Positions 1 through 12,317 of a stretch of 64,000 bases of DNA are shown piece by piece. Both the position numbers and the translations under genes were made by a program. The notes under the pieces are model-generated. The model ran no database searches. It saw only the letters and a list, made by a program, of their open reading frames with translations, and was not told where the DNA came from. This stretch comes from Cristatella mucedo (taxonomy: Eukaryota > Bryozoa > Phylactolaemata > Cristatellidae): assembly GCA_009760855.2 (NCBI GenBank), contig WPIO01000263.1, forward strand, positions 104,551 through 168,550. The letters run 5' to 3'. How positions within the stretch are numbered: position 1 is the stretch's first letter; every line of letters begins with the position of its first letter.

Positions 1-1992
1 TGGCAACTTTTTTGTTGAAAACATACACATGTATATGCCAACATAAAGCTAACTTTTAAGTTATTGCATACATTGAGTCACAAACTGTAACATAACTTCA
101 ACAATTTTTCAGGATTTCTGTACACGATTGGCTACATTAACAAGTTAAGTAAAAGAGCACCTCATATAAAAGACCCTCAATGGTGGGCGAACTTAGAATA
201 ATCATAACTAGGATTCCTAGTGGTCCAGTGGATAAATGTTTTTTAGACAACTCGTGGCCTTACCTAAATAGTCTGCAACTATTGTGAATCACAGCAACTC
301 GTCTGGTACGTAGTCAACGGCTATAATATATAATATATCGATAGCTGCCACGTCACACTCATTCTTTAGTGGCAACCTATTAAGAATCAAATCGAGCGAA
401 CGATCATTCATCTGGCCTATAGGTAGCTTCACTCGCTTGCACCATTTAAACTATCCGACCTCTTAGCCTGTCCAGTGTGCTCTCTCTCAAATTTCTCACC
501 AAGTCTCCGGTTTCCAGTCATCTCGTGAGCCATTGCATTCTCCATATCGACCAATAGTCTGAACCTTGCTTTCGGTTTTGCTAAATTCTCTCAAATTACT
601 CAGTACCATTCAAGTCTCAGTTAAAGACGAATCAATACCTCTCAGCTTTCTCCTCGCTCTACTGAACTTGTCGTTTTAGTTTACGTGTGTTTGGTGTGCT
701 AACATAGTGTATATCATAGTCAGAAGTCCTACTAACTGGCAGCCGTCTGTTGTAGGCTTCTGTATGCTGGCTTAAGCTTTATGCTTGCTGTTTCAGGCTT
801 GGTCAAGCATCATCAAACTTAAGCAATATAAGTCGTATTCTAAGGTTTTCTGAGATTATAGCCCAGTCTGCCTTTTTATTTTGGTCGAGGATCCTCAAAA
901 CAATAGTAGCAAAGCAGTTGGCAAAGCAAACCAACGCGAATGAGTTATCCAATTAAATTCCATAGATTCGAGAGAGACCACAACATTACAACTGGCCTCC
1001 TTGGTTAACCATCGACATCATAGCATCAAGGATAATGGAATTGAACTAACTGAATTATAGGCTAGGAGTGGACTGAGGAAAATTTGATAGAATCTGGTCC
1101 ACACACCTTACCTAGATAATGAATGTAATTAAACATACACGTTAGTCAAATTTAGTTAATCTATTCGCAACCAAAAAAGTTAGCTAAATACGGCTAGCTG
1201 AAGATCGATTTCGTCAGTTGACAGTTATCTTTATAATTGCATCATATTTAGTGTGCAGCTTATTCACAAAGAGAACAATAATATAACTAACATATAATCC
1301 AAAAAAACTACTCAGACCATACAAAGGCATCCAAGATATATACCTTCATCTTTGCTAAAGCCGATGCATTCAGCATGCTTGCAAGTGGGGGTTCAGACGC
1401 CGGCTTCACTATAATTCTCATCTATAATACAAAGGCTTACTTTCAAAAGCTATCATTGTAATAAAAAAAAGCACAGGGCATAAGAACTGAAAAAATACAT
1501 GTCAAACCCAAACTAAGTTGTCAGGATGGCAGTAGCACCAAGAGTAAACAACCAACAGCAAAATGACACAGGTGGTGGCAAAACTATCCACACTTTAGTG
1601 GGTTTTAGCAAAATAGTGAGAAAGGAATAGCTGAATGCGACCACAGAATTGAAAGCTAATGTCCTATGCAAGAGCGCCACCACCTAACCACTGGGTTAGG
1701 GTAGGAAGTAGTGACAATAAGTGTTGCAAGTGTCATAACCCAACCACCCACACAGAAATGAGAGAGAACTATTGGACTGCATCACTATCAACCTGGTAAC
1801 AAGCTTACAGGTATTTGGCTAGTGAATGGTATCACAATTCACAACCCTTCTTGTAGTCTTCAACGCCATGCAAGTAATGCATTGACAAGGGAAGTGCTAA
1901 CTGAGAGAGCAGTCTTCTTATTTGGTAAATATACCAGCACCAATAAGATTGAAAGCTGTCGCTCTTGGTTTTACTGAGGCAGCTAGGTTAGA
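1..1992. other. No gene seen, unique-looking DNA
   Basis: AT-rich sequence with no open frame of useful length on either strand. No segment matches the LINE, SINE or LTR families found elsewhere in the window. I see nothing to annotate. Confidence 0.5.
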
Positions 1993-2143
1993 GCAGTGAG
2001 GCACACTAGATAAAGCAGTTGCTTTTCGTGACCTCGGTCCCAAGCTCGTGGGTTCGAATCCTTTGGTGGGTGATTTTTTATCACAACTTTAAGCCGTGGT
2101 GATAGCCGTAAATGCTCTTATTTCGCTATTTTAAAGAAGCTTA
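1993..2143 (+). mobile_element. SINE1 copy, tRNA-derived
   Basis: A tRNA-like head with a perfect RNA polymerase III B box (GGTTCGAATCC, 2051-2061) is followed by the SINE1 body seen in the copies at 8830, 10320, 36212, 42500, 56851 and 62855. Shared landmarks are GTGGTGATAGCCGTAAA and the GCTCTTNTNTCGCTAT tail. The A-box region (GGCACACTAG) aligns with the copy at 8830-9015. It is not a tRNA gene, because no acceptor stem can be folded around the B box and the SINE body follows directly. Confidence 0.75.
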
Positions 2144-3047
2144 CATTAACACGTATTCTTAAGAGTCGTAATAGCTCACCGATGCCTGGTGTTGAAAACT
2201 TTAACTGTCTCACAATATTTTTAAACAGCTACAAGTCGCATGTAGTCTTGTTATAATGGCTGCAACGTGCGACATCAAAGCCGGACAACTTAGAAATGTT
2301 AATCTCACTACCGCTTTAGGAGAGGGATTGTTCTAAGACAGAGCTACTCCAAGAAGGGTTACTGCTCTACCTGTAGGACAACCTCTGGGAAATTACACTC
2401 TCCAACATTTACTCCTTAAGCCCCCTCCCCACTTATTTTCCCCATTTTCAGGTGGCACTCTGGCCTTCAACGAGCAGTTTCAAAGTGTTTCCTTGTAACA
2501 CATATCCAATGTCTCGATAGATTCAAGTAGGCCGGCTGCTTACGCCTTTGTTGCACAGCTTCATGCTCGGCTTCCAGATCAGGCTATCTTTATTTTTTAA
2601 GAGCAGAAGAGGTCATTCATTTCCGATGGTAAAAGAAATGCCTGCCGAGCTGGCATATACTATCCACATAGAAGCTATTGTTTTTACATTGCTCTAACTA
2701 GGCTTTGGGGTACAGCACCTGCAGAGTACCTCAGAACTAGGCTTTAAAAAACTGAAACGCCTGGAAACTGTTTTTGCAGACAGGTCTGAAGAATTTTACT
2801 AACAGGGTGATTGCTCTGAGACATTGTGTAGTTCAATCTCACGACATTGAGTTGACAATTAACATGCACTAATTTAGCCAATTGATGCTGCTACTGAAGC
2901 CACATACCATGAAACCACTAGGGAAAGTGACCCTCCGGTCAAGTGCAGACAACGCATCAGCTCCAGCAGAATTGGTGCAGGCATAGAATACAGCATCTTT
3001 GCCACTGTCAAATAGAAACTACAACGGAACGGCAGCTACTCACGTGT
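2144..3047. other. No gene seen
   Basis: About 900 bases between two SINEs, with no meaningful open frame and no match to the other repeats in this window. Confidence 0.45.
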
Positions 3048-3206
3048 ATAATATAATGATAATAAAAGTACCATAATTCATTTGCATATCATCGTAAGAG
3101 AACTTAATCTCTATTCAGATGCTTCACATATGCTGCAGGGTTCGAGCCCACGAACCTGGGCCAGACCTTGGTTGGGGCAAGCACCTTAATCACGGGGCCA
3201 AATCAG
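3048..3206 (-). mobile_element. SINE2 copy with LINE-like tail
   Basis: Read on the minus strand, a tRNA-like head (TTAAGGTGCTTGCCCC, then B-box-like GGCTCGAACCC) passes straight into a tail resembling the LINE-A 3' end (AAGCATCTGAATAGAGATTAAGTT...). It ends in an ATT-rich stretch at 3048-3067. The second copy, at 22902-23046 (+), shares the head (TTAAGGTGCTTGCC) and the tail (AATGAATTA). A tRNA head joined to a LINE-type tail is the usual layout of a SINE that borrows a LINE's machinery. The partner LINE is inferred. Confidence 0.65.
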
Positions 3207-3958
3207 TGTGGCGAGCAAGAGCTTTTTAAAGCAGCAAGACTGCTTGTGGCAGCACTGAAAATTGTACCGCTATGTGGAACCGACCTGGTGTGGCTGCAGA
3301 CCTCCATCCACAAGCTCGGACAAGGAATTTATTATGAAATCTGTTCCAGCATTTTGTCCATTGAGAATCTGGAACAAAAAAGGCGATTACAACATTAGCA
3401 ACATCCAGGACTGTCATAAAAACCTGAACAGAGAAAATTCTCATGTAGGATCTCAATGTGTCAAGCAAAACTTGCCGATAAATTTGTATCACTAAAGTAC
3501 AGCCACCTACCTGCTCGATCCAAGCCCCGGGTCTCAGCCCGGGGGTTAAGTGCAAATTTGCTGTTAAATGAACATGGTTTAACGATTTTATAGCCTCCAA
3601 TATTATGTTGCCACTGCAAGCAAGAGATTACACCCCACTGCTTGTCTGCTGCTTTATAAATGAGCCTGTTGAATCATATGACCTTTACCTTATGTTTTTT
3701 TTCGCCTGCAAGCCTTTAATTAAGATAACTGCCACCCAAAGGGAAGGGTATCCAGTGGCCCAAGTTCAGGATGTTCTGCTGCTTCGTGATCTACCTTAGC
3801 CAAAACACTTGGAAATAAACAGGTAACACTATCATACTTTTGGCCGAAGTATATGCTCTTTAAAAGATGCAGTGTGAGTTCTTCTACAGCCGTCAAAACA
3901 GAAAAATATTATTGCAGCGTTCCTACACTTCCTCCTACTCACAGAAGCCTAGCAGCAT
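3207..3958. other. No recognised gene
   Basis: Short frames on both strands overlap one another, the longest being 124 codons at 3226-3600 (-). None shows a recognisable domain, and no repeat family seen here matches. Confidence 0.4.
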
Positions 3959-4767
3959 ATAATAATAATAATGCACTTGATAAAGTGCCCTCTGAGAACT
4001 CAATCTCTTTCTAGGCACTTCACATCTGCTGCAAAGGGAAGCACAATTGAATGCTGAGTAATATCATGTTTGATAAACAACATGAACAACGTGGTTAGGG
4101 GTGACATGCACAGGGTCAGCATGCAAGTGTGCTTAGTGGCAGCATGCACAGTGTCAGCACACATATGCACATCAAGGACAAATCACAGGCACCCACTAAA
4201 TGCTGTCCTAACTAGGTGTGTTTTTAAGTTCTTTTTAAATGTGGTCAGGTCAGGGGATGTTCTGACGCAAGTCAGGAGGGAGTTCTAGGCTTTGAGAGCA
4301 TACGAACTAAATGCACGGTCTCCAGAGGCATTGAGGTTTGTACGAGGTATTTGTAGACTGTCGGATTCCGAAAAAGGGTGGTACGATGCTTGGCCTGATG
4401 GGGGAGTATATCTGAGAGATATGCTGGAGCCAAAGAATGAAGTGACCTAAAATTGAGTAACAAAACCTTGAAGTCGATCCGTTGCTTGACTGGTGGCCAG
4501 TGCAGGTCGGCAAGAAGTGGTGTGATGTGGCAACTGCGACGCTGAGGACAGAAAAGCCTAGCTGCGGAGTTGTGCACCATCTGTAATCGCCTGATTGCAC
4601 ATGCAGGTAGGCCAGCAAGCAGTGAGTTACAGAAGTCAAAACGGGACGTCACCAATGCATGGACCAACTTAAACGTGGTATCCTTATCTAAACAAGCCCA
4701 AATTTTAGCTATGTTATGTAGCTGAAAGTAGGCAGACTTGACTCTGTAGCGGATGTGATCGTCTAAG
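3959..4767 (-). mobile_element. LINE-A copy, 5'-truncated
   Basis: The 3' end is at the left, marked by (AAT)n at 3959-3972 and the conserved LINE-A tail. The coding remnant (minus frame 4272-4841) starts near a LDDHI motif and runs through VTSRFDFCNSLLAGLP, HITPLLADLHW and LAPAYLSDILPHQ. These are the thumb and C-terminal part of an L2/CR1-type ORF2 product. The catalytic reverse-transcriptase part is missing. A frameshift after LFRNPT separates the last coding block. Homology stops at about 4767; upstream codons in that open frame are not LINE. Confidence 0.88.
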
Positions 4768-6422
4768 CATTTTTGCTGGGCCGAGCTATAGGAACTCACT
4801 ATCGGTTGCCACTCTTCAGCTTCAGGTGGGCAATGCAACACACTGGGAGTGTAGGCATCAGCAAACAGAGCTCGAGGATAGTCACGGAGGATCTACCTGA
4901 GCTAGCTAATGAGACGCCAGCAGCAAAGGTGATGAAAAGGATCGGCAGTTTCTCGATTCCTTGTGTATGGAGCCACTCATCTCTACTTTTTAAAGTGAGA
5001 AAATCCGTCACGTCATAAGATGGAGTACTTGCACCAAGCAGCAAGATCGGAGCACTTGCACCAAGTGGTAAGATTGGAGCACTTGCCATGGTAAGAATGG
5101 AGTAATTGAGTCAAGCTTCAAGAAGGCACAATGATGTTTTCCGTGACAACTGCAATGACTCAGCGAAGCTAGTCCACAGGCAATGAGCTGCTCGTCAGAG
5201 AATGAATAACTATTGAAGGTCACGTTATTGATGACAACTCTCGCTATACATCACATGATACCTACAGAGAATCAGCTATATTATTGTGCTCTACAAATCT
5301 GCTGTGATTATTATTATTATTAACACAAGCTTACTGAAGACAGGAGAGGCAAGCACTCTTGTTTTTTTCTCTGATAATGGTCTGAGGTTTAGTTTTCTCC
5401 TTGAGAAGATGTACGCCCATCTGCTTAGCTCCTGCTTGTCGCTATCCTTCGTCAAAAGACCGCATCCGTTAATTGTTCAGGCAGACTATACATTTATCTT
5501 AAATAGCAATTGAGGCAATCTTAAAATTGTTGGAGAAATCCTAAGAATAGACGGGCAAGAGAGAATGGGGAAAAATACTGCAGGAGACAGATGGGGATAC
5601 AGAGGGGGAGCAAGATGTAGACAAACCCAGGACAGACAGCTGAGCAAAGAGGAGTGAAAGAAACATAGCAACAGAGGATCGGCAATGAGAGATTAGTTAG
5701 ATTCAAGAACACATGCATTCGCAAGCACAAGGTGGTCACACTTGAAAAATAATTTTTACCAGCTATACAATTTTATCTAACTTTATAACAAACACTATGT
5801 AGCACTGTTAACCTACCAAAATTGTATACCACGATTGCTCGGCCGAATTTACTGCAGCCTCGTTTGCCACCCCCCCCCCCCCCCCGGTGGTTAAACCAGC
5901 CAACCTGGCCTCGAGGTTGCCGGCGGCCTTGAAAGCCATATTCCCCATTAAGACGCTGGGTCACCGACAATCCTTCTGGAAAGATGGACAGAAATGCCAC
6001 AGCAGGGAAAGTTACAATGAAAATTAGCACATTGCCAAATATAGCCTTACCAACATTTCTTCGGCAATACTTGGTATGAAAGAAACGATAACATTTAAAT
6101 ATACCAGCTCATAATAACAACAATAACAATAATAGTAATAATATGACTTTTTCATAGTACCGAAGAGAACTCTCCCCAATTAAACTTTTTGCTGCTAACG
6201 GCAAGTGAAAATAAACGATTGCAAATGGCAAGTAATTTGTATTCATTTTTCTAGACAGTCTTGCAAAAGCACAAACGAAGACATGCTCACTACTTAGTAT
6301 GACCCCGGGCTGACAACATGCACAAAATCAGGAAGGCATGCAAGGCACAAAAAAAGGAAATTCAATTGGAGAAAAGACAAAGCTGAGAGGAATAGATGCG
6401 CTATCGTGCCCGCTCAAATAAT
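4768..6422. other. No recognised gene; C17 tract
   Basis: Only short, mostly overlapping frames. A run of 17 C lies at about 5869-5885 and an AT-rich (AAT/AAC)n patch at 6113-6140. No match to the repeat families defined here. Confidence 0.4.
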
Positions 6423-6860
6423 AGATTGAATGGCGATAAAACTAACTTACTATCTATGGGAAAACCTAGTGCTACTCCAAAATTAGAAAAACCTTACGCA
6501 AAAACTGAGCATATCTCCAATAGCATCTCCTCAAAATCTAGCTGTCTTGTTCAAAAGAGAACTTTCACTAGACACTTTCACCTTCAGAGTCAAGTCTGAT
6601 TATTTTCAGCTACCAAACATGGCAAACCCTGACCTGCTAGACAGGAATACCACATTCAAGTCGGTCCTTCCATTGGTGATGTCTCGACTTTAATAACCAA
6701 CTAATCGCAACTCTTCTGGCCTCGGCCATATGGTGCTAACGATTAGTGCACAATTCTGCAGCAAAAATTGTTTCTGTTGAACGTCGATACAGCGATGCTA
6801 CACCACTTTCTTACCGATCTGACTTCCGATCAAACAACTTATCGACTTCGAGATTTGCAA
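6423..6860 (+). mobile_element. LINE-A relic, strongly decayed
   Basis: Plus-strand remnant aligning with the LINE-A stretch just after the YADD region. Visible are DKTNLLSMGKPS (6438 on), then the degenerate thumb and MHNSAAKIV at 6746 (compare QNSAARLV in other copies). Many substitutions and indels suggest one of the oldest LINE-A copies here. It abuts an inverted LINE-A piece at 6861. Confidence 0.7.
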
Positions 6861-7385
6861 GTATAAGCACATGCAGGACGAATCACAGGGACCCACTAAA
6901 AGCTGTGCTAAATCGGTGGCTTAAAGTTCTTTTTAAATGTGGTCAAGCCAGGGGACCAAAAGGCCGGCTTTGTTTGCAGCATATATCAAGTCTAAAGTAC
7001 AAGATTTAGTTGCTTAGGGCGCTATCCAAATACCTTACAATGATTGGTCCTATTATTATTATTAAACGAAGTGCATGTGGTTACAGGAGCTATAAGCAAG
7101 TTCCAGGCTTTCGGTGCACTAGGGTAGACCGCCCTATGGAAGAATATTTCAAATTAGTGCTAACAAAAGCAATACGGTTGGAACCCAAAAACCGACGGTG
7201 AAAAAGCACACTGAAGTAGCATAGAGGCTATACACATAATCTGAACCAAGTGAGTGATGTAACCTGTAGGCCATATAGAGGGTCGTGAAGTCGATTAGAT
7301 AACATATGGAAAACCAGTGAAGCTCAGACGGAAGTGGTGTGATGTGGCAGCTACGTTGCTGCCGACAGGCGAAACAAGCCAAGGA
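6861..7385 (-). mobile_element. LINE-A relic in two minus-strand pieces
   Basis: Bases 6861-6975 match the LINE-A stretch around GACGAATCACAGGGACCCAC. After a gap holding a short ATT run (7052-7063), 7097-7385 matches the C-terminal coding part: the minus frame 7149-7388 contains RSCHITPLPSELHW. With the preceding plus-strand relic it forms an inverted pair. The 3' tail is missing. Confidence 0.65.
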
Positions 7386-8068
7386 CATGCGCTGTGCTCG
7401 AGTTACATATGTTTAAGGACACAGGCTGAGAGTGCCGAAGGCATGGATAAGGATATACAATCTCGAGACGATATAATCTATGCATAGTGCTCAGGCTGCC
7501 AAATGTAATGAGGATCATAATGCTAACGATTTAAAAACTTGCAAACTCGTACAATTAACTTGTGCCAGTGCACCGTAACAAGCAGCCAACAAAGTAAGCC
7601 TCGTGCCTGTTCTAACTGCTCATACCCTCTCGATTGCCAAATGGCCTTCGTGGGTTGGCACCTCGCCCTTGCCAATGTCTCGGATGTACATGGTGTTGAC
7701 CTCTATGGCTACGGTCCATGTCTGCAAGAAGGGCTAAAACAGTACAGCAATTGATGAGCGACTGCCTACGTTAAACACTTTGCCACGGTTCACTAAAGAA
7801 CAATCACATGCAAACTGAAAATCTGGCAAGCATGGTAAGAGGACCTTGCTAATTATACGGGATCCAAAGGCAAATTCTCTAACTGGCATATAATGTAAAG
7901 TCGTAACACTTCCCACTTGAGGTCCAGACACAGAGGTAGACTACCGAAGAAATGGGTAACCAAATAGCTTGGTTACCCAGCTATACAGCAAAACCACGGA
8001 GCAAGGAAGCAATACTGCCAAGCCACACTTCCGGGGATTATTCTGCTCATAGTCTAACACAACAGAAA
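7386..8068. other. No gene seen
   Basis: About 680 bases with frames of at most 71 codons and no recognisable motif or repeat. Confidence 0.4.
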
Positions 8069-9490
8069 CAATAATAATAATAAATTAGATAAAGCACCCT
8101 CTGAGGACTCAATCTTCTTTCCGATGATTTACAATCGCATCACATGAAGTACAATCAAATGGTTAGTAGTAGCATGCTCAATAAACAACAAGAACAACAC
8201 AATTAGACGTGACATACACAGGGTCAGCATGCAAGCTTGGTTACTGGCCACAGGCAACAGTTTCAGTGTGCATAAGCACATAATGATATAATCACAGCGA
8301 CCAACGAAATGCTGTCATAAATAGATGCATTTTTTGTTTCTTTTTAAATGTGGACAAGTTAGGAGATGACGAGATGGAGGTCGGGAGTGAGTTCAGACTT
8401 TGGAAGCATGCAAACTAAAGGCATGGTCTTCAAAGGATTTGAGGTTTGTACGAAGTATATGTAAACAGTTAGATTCCGAAAAGCAAGTGGGACGATGCCT
8501 AGCCTGGTGGGGAAGAAGATCAGATAGGTTGCGTGGAGGCAAAGACGGAAGGAACCAGAAAGTTAGTGACAAAACCTTGAAGCCGATGCAATGCGTGGCT
8601 TGACTGGAAGCTAGTGCAGATCGGCGATAATTGGTGTGATGTGGCAACTGCAACGCTTGCGACAGACAAGCCAACTGCTGAGTTTTGATTAAGCTGCCAG
8701 AGCCTGAGTGCGCAGACCGGTAGGTCAGCAAGCAGTGAGTTACAGTAGTCAAGATGGGATGTCACAAATGCATGGACCAATTTAGATGTGGTTTCCCTGT
8801 CTAAATTGGCCCAAATTTTGGCAGTGATATAATAATAATAATAATGCTAGCTGATTAAACAGCCTCTTTTTGTATAGCGACAGAAGAGCCTTTACGGCTA
8901 TCACCACCACTGGCAGTGGCGATAAAGAATCGCCCACCACAGGAATCGAACCCACGACCTCGGGACCGAGGTCGTGAAAGCAACCGCCTTACCTAGTGTG
9001 CCATCACGGCTCACCAATATGCAGCAGATATGCAGCAGAAAGCAGGCAAACTTGACTGTTGAGTTGATGTGGTCGTCTAATGAGAGGTCGCTTTGGACTA
9101 TGACACCTAGATTTCGTGGAGATTCAGCAGGATGTCACAGCCAATCTTGATAATTAGCTTTCCGAGTTCTGAATCACATCCTGCTTGCCCATAGCTAGTA
9201 AGTTGGTTTTATCATCATTCAATTTGATAAAATTCGCTGCATTCCATGTGTGGATGACATCAATACATGCAGCAAGGGAGTTGAGAAAATTCGACATGCT
9301 GGAGAGCTTGGAGCCATCGAAGCAAAGGTTAGTGTTATCGGCATAAAAGTGAAAGCATATATTGTGCTTGGCAATCACATCGGCAAGAGGAGACTATAAA
9401 ACGCGAAAAAACCGAACCAATCACGGACCCCTGAGGTACCATATATTTCAGGGGTTCTTTGGATGATCTTTGGCCTCCCGTGACCATCCC
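8069..9490 (-). mobile_element. LINE-A copy (diverged subfamily), split by a SINE
   Basis: The 3' tail with (AAT)n starts at 8069. The body runs through the thumb (VTSHLDYCNSLLADLPVCA, minus frame 8520-8780) to a reverse-transcriptase piece at 9154-9378 (FHFYADNTN, LNDDKTNLLAMGK) and a VPQGS-like stretch near 9430. The catalytic motif reads YADN rather than YADD. SINE1 (8830-9015) sits inside. Its 3' region shares TAGTAGCATGCTCAATAAACAACAAG with the pieces at 16146 and 48590, which differs from the commoner copies, so at least two subfamilies exist. Confidence 0.85.
8830..9015 (-). mobile_element. SINE1 copy nested in LINE-A
   Basis: The most complete SINE1. On the minus strand it has an A-box region (TGGCACACTAGG), a B box (GGTTCGATTCC), the body (GTGGTGGGCGAT, CAGTGGTGGTGATAGCC, CTGTCGCTATACAAAAAG) and a terminal (ATT)n at 8830-8845. 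The LINE-A sequence resumes on both sides, so the SINE landed in the LINE. The right flank carries an 11-base direct repeat (ATATGCAGCAG twice, 9018-9039) that may relate to the target duplication. Confidence 0.85.
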
Positions 9491-10319
9491 TTCAGCCAAT
9501 AGACAACCAAACCTAGAAACTCACTAGAAATGCACTTACAGAACATACCTTGACCTAATGACATTGAAAAGCAGCCGAATAGTCACCTACTCCCAAGGGT
9601 TGCTGGATCATGAAGCACGAGAGTATTGTACTTGATGCACTTAAGCGTGCTGCATTCGCGCACGTCGTTTCCATTTAGTTAATATACTTATAGTCATTTA
9701 TAACTGCAAAAAATACAATTTTAGTTCTCTCAGGGATACATCATAAATTGAATACTTATCGACATTCTTATCATAATAATCATTAAATTTATAAGGGCAG
9801 AACTGTTCACCATACTTAAAGTGCAGTATCATAGCCAGATGATTTACTGTTCATGTTCTCTAACACAGCTTTACCACACCATGCATGCCAATGCAGAAAA
9901 TCCTGGCCATGACTAGTTTTACACACACACAGGGCTAGAATGCAGGCGCAATCCAAAATTTACTGAAAGGATAAACCTGTCTGGGCCAAAGACCCGAGTT
10001 TGGCATTGTTCCTGACGCATTAATTTAGCAATCTTGGCAGGAGGTTCAAAGCTACTTCAGCATTTGCCAATATAGTAGTGCTATAACAAAGCGGTTGTGG
10101 TACTTCTTTTATACACGTAAGACAGCAGTGCTGGGCTAGAGCAGTGTTCTGAAGTTCGACTAAATATTGTAGCAGGGCTGGGCATGGAAGAACAACTAAC
10201 TAGGTGTTGACCACAGAAGAAAACTGACTGGGTATTGATGGCATGTCGGTGGACAGGCACTGCTGGTTTTTAACCCTGATCTCTTCTCTTCAGGGCCTCT
10301 CTTCCCAATTTCTAAGCGG
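9491..10319. other. No gene seen
   Basis: AT-rich stretch with no useful open frame and no match to other repeats in the window. Confidence 0.4.
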
Positions 10320-10475
10320 CGCAATAGGCCAGGAGATAAGTTGCTCTTCACCGCAGAGATCGTGGGTTCGAATCCTGCAGTAGGTGATCCTTTATAGCTT
10401 ACTGTAAGCAATGATGATAGCCATTGAGGCTCTCCTGTCACTATACAAAAAATGGTGTTGAATCATCTAATATTT
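10320..10475 (+). mobile_element. SINE1 copy, diverged
   Basis: The B box GGTTCGAATCC is intact (about 10371-10381), followed by TGCAGTAGGTGATCC, TGATGATAGCCATTGAGGCTC and CTGTCACTATACAAAAAA. This matches SINE1 landmark for landmark. The A-box side is too altered to define the exact 5' end. Confidence 0.7.
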
Positions 10476-12131
10476 TTTCTCTCAAATTCGAGACACGGGT
10501 TAACATAGTGAAGAGAGCATGAGCATCGTCTCTTGCCACGTGACAGGCAGTCCAACGAATGTCATAGCTCGCTCCAAGCAGTATCAATACACAGGATATC
10601 GTAAATGGGCTGCTCCAGGCCTGGGCTGCCGATTAATGCAGCTTTCACATGGATGCCGATTGCAGTTATCTGAAGTGAGCATATCCGAAGCTTACCATGC
10701 AGCTACCCCAAGACACTGAGAGAGATCGACGCAGCAGCTTTCTGAGATTGCTTGGCATGCACAAAGCATCATTTTTGTTTGCTGCTAGACTGCCACTGAC
10801 CAGACACTACCAACTGCCAGCCAATCAAACAGAGAGTGGAGAAGCTATGGCTGCCTGCTGCCCTAGCAGTACATCAGCCTGACATCGTCGCTAACCTGAG
10901 CAGTCACCGAGTGGCCCTTACAATTGCTGGGGAACCGAATTGTGGGTTTACCCACTCATTTTAATACATAGCATGCTCTTCAGTACCAAATGTTTGGCTA
11001 CAGCCTAAAAACCAAAAGACACTTGCAGTCGGTTATTTGTGCTGCAGAGTACGACCCACCCATTAGCAATACGTTACATACCTAGCCATTAGGCACAGGA
11101 CTATCCCAGAGATCAATAAACATTCACCTGCTGGTCCCTTGCGGCTCTTCTGCCATAAGCCCGAGTTGGTTGCACATTCAATGGGAAACAAAGCTAGCCT
11201 AGAATTTGCCAATAACATTTAGGCATGCACTGGAAATTTTCAAACAGCTGGAATCTCTTGGCGATCTATCTTTCAGTTTATATGTACCGAAAGTCTATAA
11301 CTTGCTTCCTGCTTGTCCTTAACAATGGCTGCATAGTTGAAGCCTCTACCAAACGTGCATGTGCTCCTCTCAGCTGTATGAGTGTGTGTGCAGAGGTCCT
11401 GCGAACCGGTAGTAGCTTTTTATTTTGCGCCTGCTGGCCTAAGCATATATGATATTCAAATGATTTTGCATGATTGATAAAGCACCAAATCATGCATGCA
11501 GTACCCATGGATATTGGTTCTCTAGCAGAGTTAAAATTCACGCATCCGGATAAAGATGAGTTCGAGTACCACAAAACGACCTATTATTATTATGAAAGCT
11601 ATTTGATGAACTCTTGGTTGCCTAGATTGATTAATTAAAATTTTGGGACAGCTATGCTGTGCCATAACATCTAAAGCTGGACAGTGAGCATTTTAAATAT
11701 ATCCTGAATATTACGAAATATGCTCCCATGCATACAGACGAAATCAGTACACATTCTCATTTCATATGACATGAGTTAAACTGTGGCTGCCAAATTTGCT
11801 GTTGATCCAGCTTATACTCAGGTGCCACAAAATCATCACATTATCGCCACTGATTATGCGGCTATAAATTAGTTCGTGTACAAAGAAGTTGTTCTAATAT
11901 ACAGAGCTTTCCAAAGTTATCCTAAGCATGCGAAAGTACTTATTGACAGCCCAAATACATATGCATATGCAGTTGTATGCATGCTATTACTCTGACTCAT
12001 TCCACAGCGATTCCTTACGGTCTTTCTTGGACTACGAGTAACTGAAGCCACCAGCTTCGTCGGCGTCACATTCCAATGAACATGGGCTTTACTAAATAGG
12101 CGGGCTGCTGCTGCAGGCCGAACTACCAGTT
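10476..12131. other. No recognised gene
   Basis: Frames here are at most 98 codons and overlap on opposite strands. A short ATT run lies at 11581-11592. No repeat family from this window matches. Confidence 0.4.
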
Positions 12132-12317
12132 TCAGCCTCCTATCGATATCGCTAAATAGTCGTTCAAATCGGTTACTAAGCGAGCCACTTCAACAGCAGC
12201 AAATAAGCATTCCTCACATTCTTCTGCCGTTTCTTGGGCTGCCAATAAATACATCTTCTCATGCTTCTCACAACCTTTTGTTATGTCTGCTATTTCAGAA
12301 AAGCCTCTTATTACCAA
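12132..12317 (-). CDS. Unrecognised short ORF
   Basis: A 61-codon minus-strand frame with an acidic, alanine-rich composition (AAQETAEECEEC, AAVEVARLV) that could form one or two amphipathic helices. I recognise no family. It lies upstream of another minus frame (12439-12669, 76 codons) of similarly plausible composition, but no splice sites or shared domain could be shown. It may be an exon of an unknown gene or chance. Confidence 0.12.
   Translation of the reverse strand: MVIRGFSEIADITKGCEKHEKMYLLAAQETAEECEECLFAAVEVARLVTDLNDYLAISIGG

Noticed and set aside
2041-2070. Functional tRNA gene
   Set aside because: A perfect B box, but no cloverleaf can be closed and SINE1 body follows; six other copies confirm a SINE.
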